Shown here: positions 1-7,565 of the stretch, one piece after another | Numbering within the stretch: position 1 is the stretch's first letter | How the letters are laid out: each line of letters starts with the position of its first letter | Assembly (NCBI GenBank): GCA_016708025.1 | Contig: JADJGQ010000004.1 | Span: 248,001 to 312,000, forward strand | DNA: 64,000 nt | Direction: 5' to 3' | From: a bacterium | Lineage (GTDB): Bacteria; Zixibacteria; MSB-5A5; GN15; FEB-12 | Notes under the pieces: model-generated | Told to the model about the DNA's origin: nothing | Databases searched by the model: none | The model's input: the letters and a program-made list of their open reading frames with translations, nothing else | Position numbers and translations under genes: made by a program

Positions 1-71
1 GGCTCTTGCGGATGCCGCGCGATCAGGTCCGGCAATTTGGAGAAATCGTGGCTGACCGAAGGTGTGCTCAC
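1..71 (-). CDS. Partial gene downstream of the oxidoreductase gamma subunit
   Basis: Only the first 23 codons lie in the window. A GTG start at 71-69 overlaps the stop codon of the gamma subunit (GTGA overlap), the translational-coupling arrangement also seen between the gamma and beta genes, so it is very likely the next gene of the same operon. The visible N-terminus begins V-S-T-P-S-V-S-H-D-F-S-K-L and is too short to assign. Ferredoxin-linked 2-oxoacid oxidoreductase operons are sometimes followed by NuoE/NuoF-like NADH-linked subunits, and the fragment would be compatible with a NuoE-like start, but that is a guess. Confidence 0.5.
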   Translation of the reverse strand, partial: MSTPSVSHDFSKLPDLIARHPQE

Positions 72-631
72 GCATGGCTCCTTTCGGCGAGGGCGGCTTG
101 CCCGAATTTATAGCCGGCTTCGAAAACTTTCATATTGGTCTCAAGCAGATTCTTTTTCGATCCAAGTTTCTCTTCGAGAACTTTGAGCACGGTCTTGTAT
201 TCCACGAGTCCAGTCGCCGCAACGAAACATCCCAGCACGGCGACATTGGTTGATTTCACCGATCCTCCCTCCAGCGCCATTTGATTGGCCGGGATCAGTA
301 TCTGGGTGATATCGGTCCGGTCGCTACTGACGCTTATGAGGGATGAATTGACTATCAGCAATCCGCCAGCTTTCACGCGAGGAGAAAACTTGTCAAACGA
401 TGGGCGATTGAATACGCAGCATGCCGATGGGTTATTGATAACCGGGGAGCCGATGCGGAGATCGCTGATCACGACGGTGCAATAGGCTGTTCCTCCGCGC
501 ATCTCCGGGCCGTAGGAGGGCAGCCAGACGACATTTTTCCCCTCTTTAATGCCGCTGTAGGCGAGCAACTGTCCCGCGACCATGACGCCCTGGCCGCCGA
601 AACCGGCCATGGTGACTTCGTACTGCTTCAC
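68..631 (-). CDS. 2-oxoacid:ferredoxin oxidoreductase, gamma subunit
   Basis: 187 residues, the usual size for a separate gamma subunit (pyruvate/ketoisovalerate oxidoreductase catalytic domain). The N-terminal G-F-G-G-Q-G-V motif (about residues 11-17) and the downstream Y-G-P-E-M-R-G-G-T-A segment (about 40-49) are family hallmarks. The protein works with the alpha and beta subunits and the ferredoxin encoded just upstream to decarboxylate a 2-oxoacid oxidatively to the acyl-CoA in the cytoplasm, passing electrons to ferredoxin. Its start overlaps the beta-subunit stop by four bases (628-631), so the two are probably translationally coupled. The exact substrate (2-oxoglutarate, 2-oxoisovalerate or pyruvate) cannot be read from this subunit. 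Confidence 0.93.
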   Translation of the reverse strand: MKQYEVTMAGFGGQGVMVAGQLLAYSGIKEGKNVVWLPSYGPEMRGGTAYCTVVISDLRIGSPVINNPSACCVFNRPSFDKFSPRVKAGGLLIVNSSLISVSSDRTDITQILIPANQMALEGGSVKSTNVAVLGCFVAATGLVEYKTVLKVLEEKLGSKKNLLETNMKVFEAGYKFGQAALAERSHA

Positions 632-1383
632 TTCACCTCCTCAGGTGTCTTGTAGACACCGAGCGGGAAGTAGCTCTTCAGATTCGCTTCCACCCAATTG
701 GTCGATTCCGCGGGGGTTTTTCCCCAGTTGGTCGGACAGGTGGAGAGGACCTCGACGAGCGAGAAGCACTTGTTTTCGATCTGATACTGGAAGGCCCGAC
801 GAATCGCCTTCTTGGTGCGAATGATCTGTTGCGGATTGTGCACCGCGACACGCTCCAAATACGACGGCGTGACCAGACCGGAGAGCAGTTCGCACATGCG
901 AATCGGCATACCGGTTTTGGCAGTGTCGCGACCCAGTGGGCAGGTGGTTGCGACTTGTCCGGACAGGGTAGTCGGGGCCATCTGGCCTCCGGTCATGCCA
1001 TAGATGGCGTTGTTTACGAAGATAGTTGTGAACTTCTCGCCGCGATTGGCGGCGTGAATGATCTCGCTCATGCCGATCGAGGCCAGGTCACCATCGCCCT
1101 GATAGGTAAACACGATCATATCGGGGCGGATCCGCTTGAAGCCGGTCGCCAGCGCAGGGGCGCGACCATGCGGTGATTCCAGAAAATCAGTATTGAAGTA
1201 ATTGTATGCCAGAACCGAGCAACCGACCGGCGCAACGCCGACAGTCCGCTCGCGCACGCCCAGCTCATCGAGAACTTCCGCCACCAGCCGATGGATCACG
1301 CCATGCGTGCAACCGGGGCAGTAGTGCGTCACGACATCCTGGAGCGACTCCGGCCGTGCAAATGTAGTAGTCAAAGTATGCAT
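628..1383 (-). CDS. 2-oxoacid:ferredoxin oxidoreductase, beta subunit (TPP-binding)
   Basis: 251 residues. This subunit holds thiamine diphosphate. The sequence shows C-P-G-C at residues 22-25, a conserved Cys55, the G-D-G-D start of the TPP/Mg motif at 96-99, and its end N-N-A-I-Y-G-M-T-G-G-Q at 124-134. These are diagnostic for the beta subunit of the KOR/VOR family. It lies 4 bp after the alpha-subunit stop and overlaps the gamma subunit by 4 bp, so it is inside one operon. Two further cysteines (about 148 and in the C-terminal third) may contribute to metal-cluster or fold stability. It could be annotated as korB or as a VOR beta subunit; naming varies between databases, so I give no symbol. 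Confidence 0.95.
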   Translation of the reverse strand: MHTLTTTFARPESLQDVVTHYCPGCTHGVIHRLVAEVLDELGVRERTVGVAPVGCSVLAYNYFNTDFLESPHGRAPALATGFKRIRPDMIVFTYQGDGDLASIGMSEIIHAANRGEKFTTIFVNNAIYGMTGGQMAPTTLSGQVATTCPLGRDTAKTGMPIRMCELLSGLVTPSYLERVAVHNPQQIIRTKKAIRRAFQYQIENKCFSLVEVLSTCPTNWGKTPAESTNWVEANLKSYFPLGVYKTPEEVK

Positions 1384-1387
1384 AACG

Positions 1388-2476
1388 TCATGCCTTCGCT
1401 TTCGCCGGCGTTCCGGCAGCGAGCAGTTGCTTGATCTGATCGATCACTTCTTCCGGAGACGGAACTATTCCGCCGGTCCGGCCAAAGAACTTCACCGGTC
1501 TCTGTCTGGCGACGACGCGTTCGACATCCTCCACCATCTGTCCCATACTCATTTCCACGGTCAGGACTGTCTCGATATTCGGCTTAGTCGCTTCCGCGTA
1601 CAATTGCGATTCGGGGAAGGGGAAACAGGAGATCGGTCGGAAGAGACCGACTGAGATCCCCTCGGTCTCGAGTTCATCGATGGCGGTCTGGCAGATTCTC
1701 GCCATTGTGCCGTAGGCGACGAGCAGGATTTTGTTTTTGGGATTGGTCTTATAGCACTCGTAACGGATCTCGTCGCGCTTCATCATCTCATATTTCTGGT
1801 GCAGGACGATGTTGTTTTTCTCGAGCGCGATCGGATCGAGGAAGAGTGACTTGACCACAAGCGGACGTCGCTCGCTCGCGCCGGTCGCGGCCCAGGTTTT
1901 GGCGGGGAGAGGCGGTTCAGTATGTTCGTCCGGGAATTCAACCGGTTCCATCATCTGGCCGATCATGCCATCGCCGATGATCATCACCGGATTGCGATAC
2001 TTGTCGGCGAGGTAGAAGGCCTGCATGGTCAGGTCGACCGCTTCCTGAATGGTTGATGGGGCAAGAACCAGCAACCGGTAGTCACCATGGCCGCCGCCTT
2101 TGGTTGCCTGGAAATAGTCTGACTGAGCCGGGAGGATGCCACCGAGTCCGGGTCCGCCGCGCATGATATTCAAAAGGACCACGGGTAGTTGAGCGCCGGC
2201 CATGTAAGAGATCGATTCCTGCATCAAAGAGATGCCGGGGCTGGAGGATGTGGTGAAGACCCGTTTGCCGGTTGAAGCCGCGCCAAACAGCATATTGCCG
2301 ACAGCGACCTCGGATTCGGCCTGGAGAAAAACTCCGCCGACCTCGGGGAGTCGTTTGGCGAGGTATTCGCCGACCTCGTTCTGCGGGGTGATCGGATACG
2401 CGAAATAGTAGAGGGCGCCGGCCCGTACTGCCGCTTCCGCGATCGCCTCATTCCCTTTCATCAATATCTTAGCCAT
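1388..2476 (-). CDS. vorB: 2-oxoacid:ferredoxin oxidoreductase, alpha subunit (VorB type)
   Basis: 362 residues, the length expected for the VorB-type alpha subunit (3-methyl-2-oxobutanoate dehydrogenase subunit VorB). Family signatures are Y-P-I-T-P-Q-N-E (27-34), L-Q-A-E-S-E-V-A (51-58), T-S-S-S-P-G-I-S (76-83) and G-D-G-M-I-G-Q-M-M-E-P near 168-178. It forms the pyrimidine-binding half of the TPP site with the beta subunit. The neighbouring ferredoxin gene is 12 bp upstream and the beta gene 4 bp downstream, so the complex is encoded as delta-alpha-beta-gamma. Family resemblance points to branched-chain 2-oxoacids, but 2-oxoglutarate or pyruvate cannot be excluded from sequence alone. Confidence 0.93.
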   Translation of the reverse strand: MAKILMKGNEAIAEAAVRAGALYYFAYPITPQNEVGEYLAKRLPEVGGVFLQAESEVAVGNMLFGAASTGKRVFTTSSSPGISLMQESISYMAGAQLPVVLLNIMRGGPGLGGILPAQSDYFQATKGGGHGDYRLLVLAPSTIQEAVDLTMQAFYLADKYRNPVMIIGDGMIGQMMEPVEFPDEHTEPPLPAKTWAATGASERRPLVVKSLFLDPIALEKNNIVLHQKYEMMKRDEIRYECYKTNPKNKILLVAYGTMARICQTAIDELETEGISVGLFRPISCFPFPESQLYAEATKPNIETVLTVEMSMGQMVEDVERVVARQRPVKFFGRTGGIVPSPEEVIDQIKQLLAAGTPAKAKA

Positions 2477-2488
2477 CGTTCACCACTC

Positions 2489-2722
2489 TCAATAATCGTA
2501 CAGCACGTACATTTGCCCGTGATGGTTCACCGAGATGGCGGCATCGGGGCAGGTTATGGCGCAGATCCGGCAGCCGATACAGCGGGACGGGTCATGCATC
2601 TGCGCATGAAAATAACCGCGTAAGGTGATCTCTCGCGACATCGAGAGGATCTTCTGCGGGCATGCCTTGACGCACAGCTCGCATCCCTTGCAGTGGTTGG
2701 TGTCGATCACAACTCCAGGCAT
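2489..2722 (-). CDS. 2[4Fe-4S] ferredoxin, delta subunit of the oxidoreductase
   Basis: 77 residues with two classic cluster motifs: Cys11, Cys14, Cys17 and Cys21-Pro, and Cys48, Cys51, Cys54 and Cys58-Pro. Each cluster takes three cysteines from one motif and the last from the other, giving two [4Fe-4S] clusters. It probably conducts electrons out of the alpha/beta/gamma core to soluble ferredoxin. Its start overlaps the stop of the upstream P-loop ATPase gene by one base (TGATG at 2720-2724) and the alpha subunit follows after 12 bp, so it is in the same operon. Confidence 0.95.
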   Translation of the reverse strand: MPGVVIDTNHCKGCELCVKACPQKILSMSREITLRGYFHAQMHDPSRCIGCRICAITCPDAAISVNHHGQMYVLYDY

Positions 2723-3489
2723 CAGCGTATCCTCAGTCGTTTGTCAGTCCAGGTATTGCCGATATGTTCCCATGGTTTGACCAGTGCGCGGTCCAGGACC
2801 AGCATGGGAAGATCCAGGGTGGCCGGGTTCATTTGCGCGGCGATCGCTTTCACCGCGCTGACAAAAGCAATGGGAAGTGTACTTCGCTGGCTTACCCGGC
2901 GAGCCAGCGAAATACCTTCCTCTATGATCTCGACAGTAGTTTCCTGCATCAAGTGGGTATTGGAGATGATCCCGGTGAAGTGGAGGCGCGAAGAAGCCTC
3001 GATCTCGTTCATCAATTGCAGTGTCCCCTCCAGGTCAGCCGTAAAGGGGCGACGGGCATTCAGAACCAGCAACATCTCGTAGCTTTCAGGATGGATTGCG
3101 TCAGCCAGAGAACTGAGGACTCGCGCGCCGATGTCATCACCGCCGACATCAAGGATCAACCACCCGTTGGGATTCTCCAGAGCGGTGCGAATTTCGGGAA
3201 TGATGATCGGCAGGTCGGCGTGAACATGCGGACCGGCGGGGACAAGTGACTTGACGCCGAAGGACTCCAGTTGCAGCGCAGCCTCGCGTGAGCGGAAATA
3301 GGGATTCACGACATCCAGATCGGCAATGGAGACAGGTTCGGTGCTATTTTGCGCAAGCTGTTTGGCTAGGTTGACTGAAATCTCCGACTTGCCCGAGCCA
3401 TAGCCGCCGACGATGATAATCGTCCGATGGCGAAAGGAGGGGGAGGCAAATGTCGAAACTTCGTGCGCCATGGTCCAGTTTGCTTTCAT
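2722..3489 (-). CDS. P-loop ATPase heading the oxidoreductase operon
   Basis: 255 residues. A Walker A motif G-G-Y-G-S-G-K-S lies at residues 28-35. The stretch around I-A-D-L-D-V-V-N-P-Y-F-R resembles the SIMIBI-class (CobQ/MinD/ParA-like) nucleotide-binding proteins, and L-I-L-D-V-G-G-D-D is a Walker B-like strand. The start is supported by a GGAGGG Shine-Dalgarno sequence seven bases before the ATG. It is the first gene of the operon and is coupled to the ferredoxin by a 1-bp overlap. Function is not established: such ATPases could help insert metal clusters or assemble the oxidoreductase, which is inference from position. Confidence 0.75.
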   Translation of the reverse strand: MKANWTMAHEVSTFASPSFRHRTIIIVGGYGSGKSEISVNLAKQLAQNSTEPVSIADLDVVNPYFRSREAALQLESFGVKSLVPAGPHVHADLPIIIPEIRTALENPNGWLILDVGGDDIGARVLSSLADAIHPESYEMLLVLNARRPFTADLEGTLQLMNEIEASSRLHFTGIISNTHLMQETTVEIIEEGISLARRVSQRSTLPIAFVSAVKAIAAQMNPATLDLPMLVLDRALVKPWEHIGNTWTDKRLRIR

Positions 3490-3622
3490 CTATCGTCCCT
3501 CCAGAAAAAGAGTTAGAGGTATTCGATAGAAAATTAGTCTTAATTGTCCACTCTTAAAAATATCGCCAGATTGGTCCGTGAAGTCAAGGCGAATTGTGAA
3601 AAAAATAACGATGAAATGATAT

Positions 3623-3652
3623 TTGACATCCGTTCGCTACACTCATTATATT
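3623..3652 (+). promoter_or_regulatory. Sigma70-type promoter for the 3727 lipoprotein
   Basis: TTGACA at 3623-3628 and TATATT at 3647-3652 are separated by 18 bp, close to the bacterial housekeeping consensus, inside an AT-rich divergent spacer (3490-3726). It faces the lipoprotein gene whose ATG is 75 bp downstream. Confidence 0.6.
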
Positions 3653-3726
3653 CTTGCAGAATAGAGGCTTACAGGTAAAGCGGACGTTTTTAGTAATAAT
3701 TAAAACACACCGATAAGTATGATTTT

Positions 3727-4581
3727 ATGAGACAGACTTTTTGCCGTATTTTCTTGTCCGGTGCGGTCTTCGCTGCCGTATTCATGACCAGTTGTGGCAA
3801 CCAAGAGAAGAGCGAAACAGCGCCTGATTCCGGAGCGGACAGCGCCGTCGTCGGTACCAGTTCTGCCTATCTGACCCGCCCGTGGGAGGACCCCAAGTTT
3901 GCTGGCTGGCAGAGGACGGAATTTGAAAATGTGGTGGTTTATTATCCGCCCACTCATCAGCATCAGGCAGACATGGCGCAGACGGCCAAGAACTACCGGA
4001 ACGCGATCACCAAGATCAGTGGCACAGCGCAACTTCCGGTGCCAACCGACACGATTCGGGTCTTTTACTTCACCGGTCCCGGGCAGGGGTTTGAGTTGAC
4101 GCAGCGACCATTCCCGTACGGAGATTCGATTGCGGTCTACTATTGGCCGAATTACTCCCACGGGGTATCGCTGATGCAGCGACTCTTTTATAGCTATTTT
4201 GGCGGCTGGTCAACGCAGCAGATCATGCATCACGGCCTGATCGCCCTGTTCGACTTTTCGGGAGAGAATCACCACGAGACCACGCTGGAGTTTTTGCGGG
4301 ACACGTTTTTCATTCCGCTATCCCGGCTGGCGAGTGACACGGCGATGGATAGCGATTATGAACGCTATCAGTCCGGCGAGGCTGGTTCGCTGGTAGCGTA
4401 TATCCTGGCTTCACGAGGTAGTACGGGGGTTGAGGCAATGTATCGTTCGACTCTCCCGTTCGACCAGGCCGTGCAACAGGTGATGGGGATCACGCTCGAT
4501 TCGCTACAAAAGGAATGGATCAGTTTTATTGAGGCGAATGTCGGGCCTATTGACACGACGAAAGCAAAATCCGGGTCCTGA
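3727..4581 (+). CDS. Lipoprotein, peptidase MA-like with degenerate active site
   Basis: 284 residues. The N-terminus is a lipoprotein signal: basic start, hydrophobic run, then M-T-S-C with Cys23 as the lipidated residue, so it should be anchored in the envelope. The rest resembles the peptidase MA (gluzincin) family, including the C-terminal segment where an aromatic residue precedes Q-A-V-Q-Q-V-M-G-I-T-L and a Trp closes the helix (about residues 245-270). The zinc motif HExxH is not intact: the equivalent segment reads Q-Q-I-M-H-H-G-L-I-A-L-F. I therefore infer a catalytically dead or altered relative. A sigma70-like promoter lies just upstream, and a citryl-CoA lyase-like gene follows 52 bp downstream. 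Confidence 0.6.
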   Translation: MRQTFCRIFLSGAVFAAVFMTSCGNQEKSETAPDSGADSAVVGTSSAYLTRPWEDPKFAGWQRTEFENVVVYYPPTHQHQADMAQTAKNYRNAITKISGTAQLPVPTDTIRVFYFTGPGQGFELTQRPFPYGDSIAVYYWPNYSHGVSLMQRLFYSYFGGWSTQQIMHHGLIALFDFSGENHHETTLEFLRDTFFIPLSRLASDTAMDSDYERYQSGEAGSLVAYILASRGSTGVEAMYRSTLPFDQAVQQVMGITLDSLQKEWISFIEANVGPIDTTKAKSGS

Positions 4582-4633
4582 ACGGGGTTCGGTCAGACTA
4601 GCGACCTGTTCTAATTATAGAGGTAACGCGATC

Positions 4634-5404
4634 ATGTCAGATGCTGAATGGAAAACTGCGATAACTGATATCGGCCCCGGGAAGATCCGGGTGCGGGGGT
4701 ACGATATTGCCGATATCATGGCCAACTTGTCCTATGCCGAGGTGGTCTACTTGATTCTGAAGGGGGAATTGCCGACCAAGGCCGAGGCGGCTTTGATGAA
4801 TGCCATACTGGTTTCATCGATCGACCACGGCGCCTCGCCGCCCTCGGTTCTCGGCACACGAACGGTTCTCTCGGGCGGAAATTCGCTCAACGCGGCGATC
4901 GCTGGCGGAGTACTGGTTATCGGTGATACTCATGGCGGCGCGATCGAGCAGTCCGCGAAGATCCTTCAGGAGTGGGCGAAAAAAGAGGGAGAGCCATCTG
5001 TGCTCGCCGCCCAGATCGTCGATTGGCTCAATCAAACCAAAAAGCGAATGCCGGGATTCGGCCATCGCCTGCATAACGTTGACCCGCGCACGGGGAAACT
5101 GTTTGAGATAGCGGCGACACATGGCTACAGCGGCCGGCATATCGAGATCTGCAAAGCGCTGGAGACGGCCCTGGCGCAGAAGACGGGGAAGCAGCTTCCG
5201 ATCAACGTGGATGGCGCTATTGCGGCGGTGATCTCCGATATGGGGTTTGACTGGAGACTCGGCAAAGGGTTCTTTATCATCTCCCGCACACCGGGATTAT
5301 TGGCGCACGCTTACGAAGAGATGACCCGGGAGAAGCCGATGCGGAAGCTTGGGCCAATGCCATTTGAGTATGATGGTCCGGCCGAACGGAAGATCCCGAA
5401 GTAG
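4634..5404 (+). CDS. Citryl-CoA lyase / citrate synthase-like protein
   Basis: 256 residues from the ATG at 4634, chosen because AGAGGT lies nine bases before it; longer in-frame starts run back into the lipoprotein gene. The fold is that of citrate synthase, but the protein is short, lacking much of the large-domain N-terminus, as in citryl-CoA lyase and the C-terminal part of ATP-citrate lyase. The catalytic triad is recognisable as His65 (D-H-G-A-S), His144 (G-F-G-H-R) and Asp193 (N-V-D-G-A). The expected reaction is reversible cleavage of citryl-CoA into acetyl-CoA and oxaloacetate. No citryl-CoA synthetase is visible in the window, so its pathway (reductive TCA, citrate breakdown, or another CoA ester) is open. 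Confidence 0.8.
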   Translation: MSDAEWKTAITDIGPGKIRVRGYDIADIMANLSYAEVVYLILKGELPTKAEAALMNAILVSSIDHGASPPSVLGTRTVLSGGNSLNAAIAGGVLVIGDTHGGAIEQSAKILQEWAKKEGEPSVLAAQIVDWLNQTKKRMPGFGHRLHNVDPRTGKLFEIAATHGYSGRHIEICKALETALAQKTGKQLPINVDGAIAAVISDMGFDWRLGKGFFIISRTPGLLAHAYEEMTREKPMRKLGPMPFEYDGPAERKIPK

Positions 5405-5433
5405 ATTTTTTATCCAAAATTACGTATCTTGTC

Positions 5434-5461
5434 AACCGGCATCCAGTATTGGGTGCCGGTT
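5434..5461 (+). terminator. Stem-loop after the citryl-CoA lyase gene
   Basis: AACCGGCA (5434-5441) and TGCCGGTT (5454-5461) are perfect reverse complements, with an extra CCA/TGG pairing inside the loop. It sits 30 bp after the stop codon. The tract behind it is only moderately T-rich, so this is a probable, not certain, intrinsic terminator. Confidence 0.5.
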
Positions 5462-5501
5462 CTGTTGATTCACTGCAAACAAATATCCAGATCAGGGAAT
5501 A

Positions 5502-7559
5502 ATGGCCAAGGCACGTCAGTCATCCATTACGGCATCGTCATTTGGAAAGCCGGGGCAGGTCGCGATGGTGATCTATGCGTTCGCCCTGGTCGCATATGCG
5601 ATAGCCGCCTTGGTCCCGACTGCCCGGATATGGGGGATCAACTGGTGGGGGTACTTTCCGATTTGGTCAATTGGGATCTGGCTGCTGCTAGGTTGCCTGC
5701 TCGCTGTTGCTGCTGTGAGAGCAGCCGATCGAGGCGGTTCTGCCGCAGGCGACAGAGATCTCTCTTCCAAATTCTACTGGATAGCCAGTCTTGGGACGGT
5801 TGGATCGATTATTCTAGCGTCTTTTCTTTTTCCAGCTACCACACACTTTTCCGGCGATGGCTACCAGTTGTTGAGCAGGCTTGCGGATGGTCGCACGATC
5901 TCCAAGGACTGGGATATAGGCTCGACAGCGCTGATCGAGTGGGTAAACAGGATATTTGACTGGAACAACGGCCCCGGCGCGCTCAGAACCTATCAGGTGG
6001 TCTCACTGGTAGCCGGTATTCTGGCGACTTTTGGATCGATTCTGTTGATTCAGCGACTTCAAGCGAACCGACTTCAGCGGTTGCTCTTTCTATTGGGGAT
6101 GGTGACCGGTGGATATCTCTTGCTGTTTTTCGGACATGTGGAGAATTACGGCCTGCTGGTCGCACTGGTGCTTTTGTATTCGCTGGCCGGATATCTGGTC
6201 GCGGTGAATCGACTTTCCATAGTTTGGCTGATCCCGCTACTAGCAATCGCGCTGTTCCTTCACTTGATAGCCGTATCACTGATCCCCAGTTTTCTCTATC
6301 TGGCTACGCGCAATAGCAGTCTTCACGCCAGGCTGGAAGCGATCATCGCTCCAAGGCGCAGAGTGGTCGCGATCGTGGCCACAATTGTTCTGGCTGTTGT
6401 CTATTTCGGGATCCAGCAGAATCTGCTGTTCCTGCAGTTCGCTCTGTTGCCGTTACTCCCTGACAGATTTGCAGTCGAAGGAGAGTGGCTCTTTTCGCCG
6501 AAACATCTGATCGATATGCTGAATCTGGTGCTATTGCTCAGCCCGATGTCGCTTTTGCTTTTGATACAACGTTGGGGTGGAGAGGCAGACAATAGGGAAG
6601 CGACCATCTCGCGCTATCTCGGGCTCCTGGTTCTGGGGACACTGGGCATGGTGTTTCTGATGCGGTCCGGGATCGGGATGCCGCGCGATTGGGATCTTTT
6701 CGCGATAGCCGGTCCGCCGCTGGTCTTGTCGACACTGGTGGTCCTGTTTCGCTGGGGGAGTGATAAGCGATGGTTGGTGCCGGTGATCGGATTGGCGATC
6801 TCGCTCAATCTGTTGATGTTGATCCCAAGGCTTATCGTCAATGTGCAGGGGGAGATAGCGGTACAACATTTTCGCGCATACCTTGATCTGGATTTTCTGC
6901 GCGGGCGGAACGCGCGAAAGCTGTTGGTGAATTATTACCGCGAAACGGGCAAGGTAATGGCGGCGGAACGTGAGCAGTCGCGAGCCGAGTCAGATTATCC
7001 GGAGAGTCATTTGTCCAGACAGGCGGCGACGCAATTGGCTAGTGGCAAGTATGCCGAGGCGGCATCGACCTATTGGCGGGTTATCGAAATGAATCCGCTT
7101 TATCCTGATGGTTGGGCCAATCTTGGCGCAACGTACATGAATTTGGACAAACTGGACAGCGCGCATCATCTGCTGATGATCGCCAATCAAATGAATCCGA
7201 ATAACCAGCAGATCATCAATAATCTTGGGGTGGCTTCCACGAAATTGCAGCGACTCGAGGAAGCCGAGCGGTGGATACAGCGCGCGCTGGCGATCGACAG
7301 CAATTACTGGCGGGCACATGGGAATTATGCCTATCTTCGATTGAGACAGGGGAGAGTGCCAGAGGCAATCGAATATTTCAGAAAGGTCTCAACCTTTGAG
7401 GGAGTGCCGGGGGAGTATCTCCGGACGATGGGCGATACGCTCGTCAGTATGAATGCGCCTGACCAGGCGCTTGAGCTTTATCGTATGGCGCTGGAGATCG
7501 GACTCGACAGCACTAAAGGGACCGACCTGCTGAATCGCTATCCGCAATTGCGCAATTGA
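5502..7559 (+). CDS. Polytopic GT-C-like membrane protein with C-terminal TPR repeats
   Basis: 685 residues. Residues about 15-440 form a dozen or so hydrophobic segments. Charged motifs at loop positions, S-G-D-G-Y-Q near the first large loop, G-H-V-E-N-Y-G in mid-protein and M-P-R-D-W-D-L-F later, resemble the GT-C superfamily of lipid-phosphate-sugar-dependent glycosyltransferases. Residues about 505-680 are tetratricopeptide repeats (for example W-A-N-L-G-A-T-Y-M-N-L-D-K and I-N-N-L-G-V-A-S). It is followed 6 bp later by two more large membrane proteins, so the three form an operon that probably modifies lipid-linked sugars or surface proteins. The glycosyltransferase role is inferred from architecture. 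Confidence 0.65.
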   Translation: MAKARQSSITASSFGKPGQVAMVIYAFALVAYAIAALVPTARIWGINWWGYFPIWSIGIWLLLGCLLAVAAVRAADRGGSAAGDRDLSSKFYWIASLGTVGSIILASFLFPATTHFSGDGYQLLSRLADGRTISKDWDIGSTALIEWVNRIFDWNNGPGALRTYQVVSLVAGILATFGSILLIQRLQANRLQRLLFLLGMVTGGYLLLFFGHVENYGLLVALVLLYSLAGYLVAVNRLSIVWLIPLLAIALFLHLIAVSLIPSFLYLATRNSSLHARLEAIIAPRRRVVAIVATIVLAVVYFGIQQNLLFLQFALLPLLPDRFAVEGEWLFSPKHLIDMLNLVLLLSPMSLLLLIQRWGGEADNREATISRYLGLLVLGTLGMVFLMRSGIGMPRDWDLFAIAGPPLVLSTLVVLFRWGSDKRWLVPVIGLAISLNLLMLIPRLIVNVQGEIAVQHFRAYLDLDFLRGRNARKLLVNYYRETGKVMAAEREQSRAESDYPESHLSRQAATQLASGKYAEAASTYWRVIEMNPLYPDGWANLGATYMNLDKLDSAHHLLMIANQMNPNNQQIINNLGVASTKLQRLEEAERWIQRALAIDSNYWRAHGNYAYLRLRQGRVPEAIEYFRKVSTFEGVPGEYLRTMGDTLVSMNAPDQALELYRMALEIGLDSTKGTDLLNRYPQLRN

Positions 7560-7565
7560 GCCAAG

